A program made the translations under genes and the position numbers. The notes beneath the pieces were generated by a model, which did no database searches, had not been told where the DNA came from, and saw nothing but the letters and a program-made list of their open reading frames with translations. Below are positions 58,102-64,000 of a stretch of 64,000 bases of DNA, in pieces (the first letter of the stretch is position 1; each line of letters starts with the position of its first letter). This DNA is from Streptomyces lichenis (lineage in GTDB: Bacteria; Actinomycetota; Actinomycetes; Streptomycetales; Streptomycetaceae): positions 224,719 through 288,718 of the forward strand of contig NZ_JALPTH010000006.1 in the NCBI RefSeq assembly GCF_023218175.1, in the 5' to 3' direction.

Positions 58102-58641
58102 ATGGCGGGGCTGGAGGGCGCGGAGCGGCAACCACGGCGGAGTGGCGGGGTGACCGCCGCCCAGTGGGTGCCGGCCGCCGACGACGAGGGGGCGCTCGCG
58201 GCGGTCGAGGCCTTCGGCAGCCCGGCGGACGCCGAGGTGGAGCTGCCGTCCCTGCCCGAGTCGGCGCGTACCGCCCGGCTGCTCGCCCAGCACGCGGTGT
58301 TCTGCGAGTGGTCGCTGGGCGCGCAGACCACCGAGCACGCGGTGCTGCTCGTCTCCGAACTCGTCGGCAACGCGGTGCGCCACACCGGCGCCCGGGTCTT
58401 CGGGCTGCGGATGCATCGCCGTCGCGGCTCGATCAGGGTGGAGGTCCGCGACCCCTCGCGCGGGCTGCCCTGCCTGCTCCCGGTGCGGGAGACGGACATC
58501 AGCGGCCGGGGGCTGTTCCTGGTGGACACGCTCTCCGACCGCTGGGGCGTGGATCTGCTGCCGCGCGGCAAGACCACCTGGTTCGAGATGCGGGTGGGGG
58601 ATCAGGGGGGACGGCCGGGGGGCGGGACTTCCGAGCGCTGA
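58102..58641 (+). CDS. ATP-binding protein of the anti-sigma/HATPase_c family
   Basis: A 179-residue protein. The HATPase N box is ELVGNAVRHTGARVFGL and the G box DISGRGLFLVDTLSDRWGVD, the short SpoIIAB/RsbW-like form common in Streptomyces, where such proteins control sigma factors by phosphorylating anti-anti-sigma partners. The first 45 residues are a poorly ordered lead. ATG 58102 or GTG 58150 could be the start. No partner STAS gene lies nearby. Confidence 0.85.
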   Translation: MAGLEGAERQPRRSGGVTAAQWVPAADDEGALAAVEAFGSPADAEVELPSLPESARTARLLAQHAVFCEWSLGAQTTEHAVLLVSELVGNAVRHTGARVFGLRMHRRRGSIRVEVRDPSRGLPCLLPVRETDISGRGLFLVDTLSDRWGVDLLPRGKTTWFEMRVGDQGGRPGGGTSER

Positions 58642-58672
58642 GCCGGCGGCCCGCAGCGGCCTGTACGAACCC

Positions 58673-58717
58673 CAGAAGCCCCCGTCGCGCCGGAGTGCGG
58701 CGCCGCGGGGGCTTCTG
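58673..58717 (+). terminator. 12-bp hairpin terminator after the anti-sigma-type gene
   Basis: CAGAAGCCCCCG (58673-58684) pairs exactly with CGGGGGCTTCTG (58706-58717) across a 21-base GC-rich loop. Confidence 0.8.
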
Positions 58718-59046
58718 CGTGGTACGTCGTGGACATAAGGGGTGTTTCCACGTACGTCGTCGACCTGGCCCGGGTCAGAGGGGGTCGTGGCTCCGACTAT
58801 GGCAGAGGGGCGCCCCGGTTGCCAAGCGGCGAAGGGGTGGATTGAGGGATAAAAGGGGCGAAGGGGAGGTGGATCGCAGGTGAGGTCGGTCACTGACCTT
58901 GTAATCTGTGAATAAATATGGAGGTGGAGGATTGAATCCTCGATGGTGGAGGGCGGGGTGGGGTGAGGGAGGGGTCCGGCGTGGGGCGCGGAGGAGGGCC
59001 GATAATCTGACCGTCATCAGTCAGGCACCAAGAAGGGTGGGACCCA
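58718..59046. other. Promoter region of the EF-hand gene
   Basis: 329 bases without a gene. Bases 58890-58920 form an AT-rich patch containing TAATCT and AATAAATAT, likely promoter sequence. The short frame starting near 58908 lacks support. Confidence 0.45.
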
Positions 59047-59271
59047 GTGGCGGACATCGAGGCGGCCCGCAGGGCGTTCGAGCGGTACGACGTGGACGGC
59101 GACGGCTACATCACGGCCGCCGAGTACAAGAGCGTCATGGCCCAGCTCGGCGACTTCAACGTCACCGAGACGGTCGCCCAGGCCGTCATCAACACCCGGG
59201 ACGGCGACAAGGACGGCCAGCTCAGCTTTGACGAGTTCTGGGCGCATCTCGACAAGTCCGGCCAGGCCTGA
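59047..59271 (+). CDS. EF-hand calcium-binding protein
   Basis: A 74-residue protein with two canonical 12-residue EF-hand loops: residues 15-26 (DVDGDGYITAAE) and 52-63 (DGDKDGQLSFDE), each with Asp at positions 1, 3, 5, Gly at 6 and Glu at 12. It is a small calmodulin-like calcium sensor or buffer; related Streptomyces proteins affect spore germination and aerial growth. GTG 59047 follows AAGGGTGG by about 6 bases. The CopD-like membrane gene starts 5 bases after the stop, so the two are cotranscribed. Confidence 0.93.
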   Translation: MADIEAARRAFERYDVDGDGYITAAEYKSVMAQLGDFNVTETVAQAVINTRDGDKDGQLSFDEFWAHLDKSGQA

Positions 59272-59276
59272 CCGCT

Positions 59277-60242
59277 TTGCCAGCGCCCGCCCGGCCCCGG
59301 CACGCCGCCCGCACCCGGCGGCGGCCGGAGCGCCGGCGGGGCGCCCGGAGGGTGCCGGTCCTCGGCGCCCTGCTCGCGGTGGCCGCCCTGGCTTACGGTG
59401 GGGCGGCCCTCGCCGGGTACGGCACCGGTGAGCTGAGCATCCCCGGCGGCGGCGCCACCACCCTGCTGCGAGCCGCCGTCTTCGCCACCCTCGCCGTCCA
59501 CCTCGGCGAACTCGCTGGGGCCCGGATCGCCGGCCCCGGGCCGCTGCCCCACCCCTGGGGACGAGGGGCCGCGCTCCTCGGAGCCGCCGCCTGCTTCGGC
59601 CAGATCGCCGTACTGGCCCAGGTCAGCCGCCTGGACCTCATGGCCGCGTACAGCACGCGGGAAGGCGGGCTGCTGCTCGCCACCGCCAACGGCTTCGCCC
59701 TGGCCGCCGCCGCTGCCGGACCGCGCCGGCCGGCCTGGGCGGTGGCGCCGCTGGCCCTGGTGGTCGTCGCCGAGGCCTGGCGCGCCCACCCCGAGGCGTA
59801 CACCCCCGAGTACGGGGCCGCGCTCACCGTCGTCCATCTGACCGCCGCCTCGCTCTGGGTGGGCGGGCTGCTGTACGTACTGCGCACCCTGCGGCTGCGC
59901 CCGGACGGCGACGGGCGGTGGCGGATGTTCACCCGGTACGCCCGGCTCGCCGGCTGGCTGTACGCCGCGCTGGCCGCCACCGGCCTCTGCTCCACCCTGC
60001 GCAGGCTCCCCGCCGACGTGGTGTTCTCCACCGCCTACGGCCGGGTGCTGATGGCCAAGCTGCTGCTGATGGCCGTGGTCAGCGCCTACGCCCTGGCCGC
60101 CCACCGCCGGCTGCGCCGCCACCGCGACCCGGACGGCGCCGCCGCCCCGGCCCGCGCCGAACTGGTGGCGCTGGCGGCCGTCGTGGCGGTCTCGGCGGTG
60201 CTCACCGTGGTGCCCGACCCGCACTGGCTCAGCCTGCGCTGA
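59277..60242 (+). CDS. CopD-like multi-pass membrane protein
   Basis: A 321-residue membrane protein with about eight hydrophobic segments (VPVLGALLAVAALAYGGAALAGY, LLRAAVFATLAVHLGEL, LTVVHLTAASLWVGGLLYVL, VLMAKLLLMAVVSAYALAAHRRL, LVALAAVVAVSAVLTVV). The segment VVHLTAASLWVGGLLYVL followed by FSTAYGRVLMAKLLLM is the CopD family pattern (copper uptake/resistance inner-membrane proteins). TTG 59277 gives the longest Arg-rich lead; an internal start cannot be excluded. It directly follows the EF-hand gene, suggesting a metal- or calcium-linked function. Confidence 0.8.
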   Translation: MPAPARPRHAARTRRRPERRRGARRVPVLGALLAVAALAYGGAALAGYGTGELSIPGGGATTLLRAAVFATLAVHLGELAGARIAGPGPLPHPWGRGAALLGAAACFGQIAVLAQVSRLDLMAAYSTREGGLLLATANGFALAAAAAGPRRPAWAVAPLALVVVAEAWRAHPEAYTPEYGAALTVVHLTAASLWVGGLLYVLRTLRLRPDGDGRWRMFTRYARLAGWLYAALAATGLCSTLRRLPADVVFSTAYGRVLMAKLLLMAVVSAYALAAHRRLRRHRDPDGAAAPARAELVALAAVVAVSAVLTVVPDPHWLSLR

Positions 60243-60350
60243 GGTCCCAGGTGACCGGTGGGGTTGAAGAAACCCTGACAGGGCTTACGGGGATCTGAAA
60301 CTGGCTGCATTGAATGGGCGTTGGGGGCTCATTACGGTCGGAGGCACGTC

Positions 60351-60413
60351 ATGAGCAGGAGAGCGAGTCGAGGGCGCGGACGCGTGAGAGCGACAGGATC
60401 GCGCCACCGCTGA
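60351..60413 (+). CDS. 20-residue Arg-rich leader peptide candidate
   Basis: GGAGG lies 6 bases before ATG 60351 and the frame encodes MSRRASRGRGRVRATGSRHR then TGA. Eight of 20 residues are Arg, and the tandem codons 3-4 are AGG AGA, rare in Streptomyces. It ends 68 bases before the FAD oxidoreductase start in a different frame. It may be an attenuating leader or a chance frame behind a good binding site. Confidence 0.4.
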   Translation: MSRRASRGRGRVRATGSRHR

Positions 60414-60481
60414 CGCGGGGAGAGGAGCCGGCCGATGCCCAGCAGGTGCGCAGGGACGACGGGTACGAGGGGGGTGGCGGG

Positions 60482-61981
60482 ATGATCGGGCGCCGTGCCT
60501 TTCTCACCGGCGCCGGAGCCGGGGCCGCCGCGGTCGTGGTGGGCTTCGACCCGCTCGGCGGCGGCTGGGTCACCCGGGCCGAGGCGGCGGCCCGCCCCGA
60601 GCGGTCGTCGTTCGCCCGAGTGCCGGAGCTGGACGGCGAGTTGGCACTCGACGCGGCCTCCCGCGACGCGGTCACCACCGACCTGGGCAACATCGTCCAC
60701 CAGCGACCGCGCGCGGTGCTCCGCCCGGGGTCGGTGCGGGACGTGTCCCGGATGGTGCGCTTCTGCCGCGAGCACCGCGTCCCGGTCGCCCCGCGCGGAC
60801 AGGCCCACACCACCTACGGGCAGGGCCTCGCCGACGGGCTGGTCATCGAGATGCGCTCGCTGCGGCGCATTCACGCGCTCACCGCCGACCGCGCCGAGGT
60901 GGACGCCGGCATCCACTGGATGGAGCTGGCCAAGGCCGCCTTCGCACGCACCCCGCGGCGCACCCCGCCGGTGCTCACCGGCTACACCCAGCTCACCGTG
61001 GGCGGCACCCTGTCCGTCGGAGGCATCGGCGGCATCGTCGGCGGCCTGGACTCCGGACTCCAGGTGGACCATGTCCGCGAACTGGAGGTCGTCACCGGGA
61101 CGGGAGAGGTGGTGCGCTGCTCCCGCCGCCGCAGGAGCGACCTGTTCGACGCGGTACTGGGCGGGCTCGGCCAGTGCGGGATCATCACCAAGGCGGTCCT
61201 GGACCTCGTTCCGGCCAAGGAGCGCGCCCGCACCTATCTGCTCGGCTACGACGACAACGCGCGCTTCTTCCGCGATCTGCGCATCCTCATCGAGCGCCCC
61301 GGCATCGACCATGTGTACGCGGAGTTCACCAGCGCCGGCACCTCACCCACGTACACCATCCACGCCACCGTCTTCCACGAGCCGGCCGCCCCGCCGAAGG
61401 ACGGCCCGCTGCTCGCCGGGGTGTCGGCCACCCCGGAGATCCAGGACACCGGGTACCTGGAGTACGTCTTCTCGATCGACACCCTGATCGACGAGGTGCG
61501 CGCCACCCAGGGCTGGGACCGGCTGGTCAAGCCCTGGTTCGACGTCTGGCTGCCGGGCGAGACCGTGGAGCGCTACCTCGGGGACGTGCTGAAGACGCTC
61601 ACCCCGAAGGACATCGGGCCGCTGGGCGCCGGGTTGCTCTACCCGCAGCGGCGCTCCGAGAAGGGCCGCCCGCTGCCCCGGGTCCCGGAGGCCGGCGCCT
61701 CGCCGTGGATGTTCGTGATCGACATCAACACGGTCGCCGAGGGTCCGGACGTGGAGCCCGGGTACGTGGCGGAGATGCTGGCCCGCAACGAGCGGCTGTA
61801 CGCCCGTACCCGGGACGAGTACGGCGGGACGCTGTACCCGATCGGCTCGGTGCCGATGACCGCCCGGGACTGGCGGGCCCACTTCGGTGACGTCTGGCCG
61901 AAGCTGCGCGCGGCCAAGCGCCGGTACGACCCGGACGGGGTGCTGACCCCGGGGCAGGGGGTCTTCGGCCACCGGGACTGA
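60482..61981 (+). CDS. Tat-exported FAD-binding oxidoreductase, cytokinin dehydrogenase-like
   Basis: A 499-residue flavoprotein. The N-terminus IGRRAFLTGAGAGAAAVVVGF, with twin Arg, is a Tat signal; the cleavage-like AEAAA lies near residue 35. The VAO/PCMH FAD domain includes PRAVLRPGSVRDVSRMVRFCREHRVPVAPRGQAHTTYGQ, where His109 fits the residue that covalently binds FAD in plant cytokinin oxidases, and TVGGTLSVGGIGG. The C-terminal half ends LRAAKRRYDPDGVLTPGQGVF. Cytokinin dehydrogenase is the closest family I recall, but the substrate is unproven. ATG 60482 is chosen because the upstream in-frame start at 60314 would bury the signal. Confidence 0.8.
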   Translation: MIGRRAFLTGAGAGAAAVVVGFDPLGGGWVTRAEAAARPERSSFARVPELDGELALDAASRDAVTTDLGNIVHQRPRAVLRPGSVRDVSRMVRFCREHRVPVAPRGQAHTTYGQGLADGLVIEMRSLRRIHALTADRAEVDAGIHWMELAKAAFARTPRRTPPVLTGYTQLTVGGTLSVGGIGGIVGGLDSGLQVDHVRELEVVTGTGEVVRCSRRRRSDLFDAVLGGLGQCGIITKAVLDLVPAKERARTYLLGYDDNARFFRDLRILIERPGIDHVYAEFTSAGTSPTYTIHATVFHEPAAPPKDGPLLAGVSATPEIQDTGYLEYVFSIDTLIDEVRATQGWDRLVKPWFDVWLPGETVERYLGDVLKTLTPKDIGPLGAGLLYPQRRSEKGRPLPRVPEAGASPWMFVIDINTVAEGPDVEPGYVAEMLARNERLYARTRDEYGGTLYPIGSVPMTARDWRAHFGDVWPKLRAAKRRYDPDGVLTPGQGVFGHRD

Positions 61982-62039
61982 GGGGTCCTGGGCCGGGACC
62001 CGCGAGGTCCTGGCGGCCCCCGGCCTGGACGGAGGGGAA

Positions 62040-62082
62040 CGGAGGGAGGGTCCGGACACTGTCGGTCCGGGTCCTCCCTCCG
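62040..62082. terminator. Hairpin between convergent oxidoreductase and GGT-family genes
   Basis: CGGAGGGAGG (62040-62049) pairs with CCTCCCTCCG (62073-62082), extended inward by CCGGAC/GTCCGG after two mismatches. It can serve both genes. Confidence 0.75.
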
Positions 62083-62117
62083 TCGTTCGTCCACCCGGGG
62101 CGGATGGGCGGGGCGGG

Positions 62118-63917
62118 TCAGCGGGCTATGGCGTAGGTCTGGCGGCCTCGGGGGCTGGCGGCGGCCAGGAGCAGGTCCTGGTCGGGGTCGTGGCCGACGG
62201 CGCACACCTTGCCGAGGGTGTACGCGGGGGCCAGCTCGACCTCGTGGCCGCGGGTGCGCAGCTGCTCCACCACCTCCGGGTCCACGGTCTCCTCCACCAC
62301 CAGGGTCTTCGGGCGGGACTCGTGCGGGGTGAAGGAGGAGGCGAAGTGGTCGGTGTGGAAGGCCAGGGTCTCCGTCGCGGTCTGGAGGTCATGGCCGAAG
62401 TCGGCCACCGCGAGGAAGAAGCCCAGGGTCCACTGGTCCTGGCGGTCACCGCCGGGTGTGCCGAAGGCCAGCACCGGGCGGCCGTCCTTGAGGACCAGGC
62501 TCGGGCTGAGCGTGGTGCGCGGACGGCGGCCGGGGCCGAAGGAGTTGGGGTGGCCCGGCTCCAGGGTCATGGTCTGGGCCCGGGTGCCCAGGGAGATGCC
62601 GGTGCCGGGGACGACGGGGCTGGACTTGAGCCAGCCGCCGCTGGGCACCGCCGCCACCATGTTGCCGAACCGGTCGGCGACCACCACGGTGCAGGTGTCG
62701 TTCCGTGCGGCGGTGGCCTTGACCACGGTGGGCAGCCCGTTGCGGATCTGCCGCTCCCAGTGCTCCAGCGCCTCGGTCGGCTCCTGGGCCACCTGGGCGG
62801 GGATGTGCGGGGTGCGGCCGTCCGGGGAGCCGGGGCGCAGGGTGCCGGCCGCCTTGGCCTCCAGGAGGGCGCGGCGTTCGGCGGTGTACGCGGGGCTGAG
62901 CAGGGTGGTCAGCGGGATGTCGCTGTGGTCGGGGTCGCCGTACCAGGCCTCGCGGTCGGCGAAGGCGAGCTTGGCGCACTCGGCCACGGTGTGCACGTAC
63001 TCGGCGCTGTCCAGGTCCATCCGCCCCAGGTCGAAGCCCTCCAGCAAAGCGAGTTGCTGGAGGAAGACCGGGCTCTGGGACCAGATGCCGGGCTTGTGGA
63101 CCTCGTAACCCCGGTAGGTCAGGGAGACGGAGTCCTCCACGGTGGCCCGCCAGTCGGCCATGTCCTGCCCGGTCAGCAGGCCCTTGTGGCGGCGGCCGGT
63201 GGAGTCCAGGACCTCGGTGCGGGGCACGAAGGCGTCCACCGCCTCGGCGACGAAGCCCTGGTAGAACGCCCGCTCGGCGGCGGCGATCTGGGCCTCGCGG
63301 TCACCGCCGGCGGCCTTGGCCTCCCGTAGCAGCCGCTGGTAGGTGCCGGCCAGGGCCGGGTTGCGGAACCGCGAACCGGCGGCAGGCGGACGCCCGTTCG
63401 GGAGGTAGACGCGGGCGGACTCGGTCCACTCGGAGGCGAAGAGCGGGGCGAGCACCTCGATGGCGTCGGCGGTGCTGGTCAGCAGCGGGAAACCGTGCTC
63501 CGCGTAGCCGATGGCGTGGTCGAGGATCCGGTCCAGGGGGAGCGTGCCGTGTTCGGCGAGCAGCCGCATCCAGGCACCGAAGGCGCCGGGCACCACGGCC
63601 GGCAGCAGCCCGGAGCCCGGGATCTGGTCCAGGCCCAGTTTGGTGATGGCCTCGGTGGTGGCGGCCTGGGGCGTGGGGCCCTGGCCGCACACCACCTGCA
63701 CCCGGCCGGTGGAGGCCTGGTAGGAGACGATCGGCACGTCACCGCCGAGGCCGTTGTAGTGCGGTTCCACCACCTGGAGCACGAAGCCGGCGGCGGCGAC
63801 CGCGTCGAAGGCGTTGCCGCCCTGCTCCAGGACCGACATGGCGGCCGCGGAGGGCAGCCAGTGGGTGGAGGAGACGGCGCCGAAGGTTCCGGCCAGTTGC
63901 GGCCTGCCCGCGTTCAA
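62118..63917 (-). CDS. Gamma-glutamyltransferase (Ntn hydrolase) family protein
   Basis: A 599-residue protein of the GGT family. It begins with the typical SSTHWLPSAAAMSVLEQGGNAFDAVAAAGFVLQVVEPHYNGLGGD, and the probable autoprocessing nucleophile is Thr408 in ARNDTCTVVVADRFGNMVAAVPS; the small-subunit segment RRPRTTLSPSLVLKDGRPVLAFGTPGGDRQDQW follows. No signal peptide is visible, so it is probably cytoplasmic, unlike classical periplasmic GGT; the substrate may be another acylase type. It starts at TTG 63917 behind AGAGGT. A further minus-strand gene may end 53 bases upstream. Confidence 0.9.
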   Translation of the reverse strand: MNAGRPQLAGTFGAVSSTHWLPSAAAMSVLEQGGNAFDAVAAAGFVLQVVEPHYNGLGGDVPIVSYQASTGRVQVVCGQGPTPQAATTEAITKLGLDQIPGSGLLPAVVPGAFGAWMRLLAEHGTLPLDRILDHAIGYAEHGFPLLTSTADAIEVLAPLFASEWTESARVYLPNGRPPAAGSRFRNPALAGTYQRLLREAKAAGGDREAQIAAAERAFYQGFVAEAVDAFVPRTEVLDSTGRRHKGLLTGQDMADWRATVEDSVSLTYRGYEVHKPGIWSQSPVFLQQLALLEGFDLGRMDLDSAEYVHTVAECAKLAFADREAWYGDPDHSDIPLTTLLSPAYTAERRALLEAKAAGTLRPGSPDGRTPHIPAQVAQEPTEALEHWERQIRNGLPTVVKATAARNDTCTVVVADRFGNMVAAVPSGGWLKSSPVVPGTGISLGTRAQTMTLEPGHPNSFGPGRRPRTTLSPSLVLKDGRPVLAFGTPGGDRQDQWTLGFFLAVADFGHDLQTATETLAFHTDHFASSFTPHESRPKTLVVEETVDPEVVEQLRTRGHEVELAPAYTLGKVCAVGHDPDQDLLLAAASPRGRQTYAIAR

Positions 63918-63969
63918 TGGGGTACCTCTTCTCGGTCGGTGGGTGGGGCGTACGAGATGGGTCAGTGGG

Positions 63970-64000
63970 TCAGCGGGTGGCGGCGGTGCGCAGCGCGTCG
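63970..64000 (-). CDS. C-terminal tip of a further minus-strand gene, cut by the window edge
   Basis: The minus strand reads ...DALRTAATR then TGA at 63970-63972. The length is far too short to identify a family. Position and GC pattern fit the end of a gene cotranscribed with the GGT-family gene. Confidence 0.35.
   Translation of the reverse strand, partial: DALRTAATR

Noticed and set aside
58908..59231. Plus-strand frame over the EF-hand gene
   Set aside because: It lies out of frame over a clear EF-hand gene and has an Arg/Gly shadow composition.

Overview
The window is a very GC-rich, gene-dense stretch of an actinomycete chromosome, almost certainly Streptomyces. The evidence is GTG/TTG starts behind strong GGAGG-type ribosome binding sites, frequent ATGA stop/start overlaps, long perfect GC hairpin terminators, Tat and lipoprotein signals, a complete GlgE-type alpha-glucan pathway, and DUF6230/DUF6114 and DUF6493 proteins. 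From memory (not searched), the gene order resembles the S. coelicolor core region around SCO5419-SCO5465.

Layout. 1-1,000: tail of a protein ending in an RNase A-like toxin domain, plus a probable immunity gene. 1,300-7,300: thioredoxin/TPR co-chaperone, a three-gene exported/membrane cluster (DUF6230, DUF6114, Ser/Pro/Glu-rich secreted protein), a divergent VOC/MarR pair and an unknown gene. 7,400-13,800: central carbon block, pyk, ackA-pta (coupled) and divergent pfkA. 13,800-20,100: G-rich repeat tract, small membrane protein, HTH protein, a CitAB-type two-component system facing a dicarboxylate symporter, and a nine-copy minisatellite. 20,100-31,100: TetR/MFS efflux pair with twin operators, a phosphotransferase-like gene, a CxxC protein, a HelD/HelR-type RNA polymerase ATPase, and a coupled SWIM/DUF6493 pair of unknown function. 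31,100-42,400: GlgE locus, glgE-treS-mak-glgB on the minus strand with divergent glgP. 42,500-44,500: secreted M4 metalloprotease. 45,000-47,100: a less GC-rich islet with three small unknown genes. 47,100-56,300: heterodimeric ABC exporter, glgX, and two paralogous lipoprotein L,D-transpeptidases. 56,400-64,000: RelE-like toxin-antitoxin pair, enoyl-CoA hydratase with a leaderless promoter, anti-sigma-type ATPase, EF-hand protein with a CopD-like membrane protein, a possible Arg-rich leader peptide, a Tat-exported FAD oxidoreductase resembling cytokinin dehydrogenase, and a gamma-glutamyltransferase-family enzyme.

How the genes work together. PfkA and Pyk control glycolytic flux and Pta-AckA interconvert acetyl-CoA and acetate. 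TreS, maltokinase, GlgE and GlgB convert trehalose through maltose and maltose-1-phosphate to branched alpha-glucan, which GlgP and GlgX degrade. The window therefore concentrates carbon storage and overflow metabolism, with dicarboxylate uptake under a sensor pair. The accessory or little-understood parts are the toxin/immunity end, the DUF6230 cluster, the SWIM/DUF6493 pair, the 45-47 kb islet and two repeat tracts. No tRNA, rRNA, CRISPR array, insertion sequence or phage gene was recognised.
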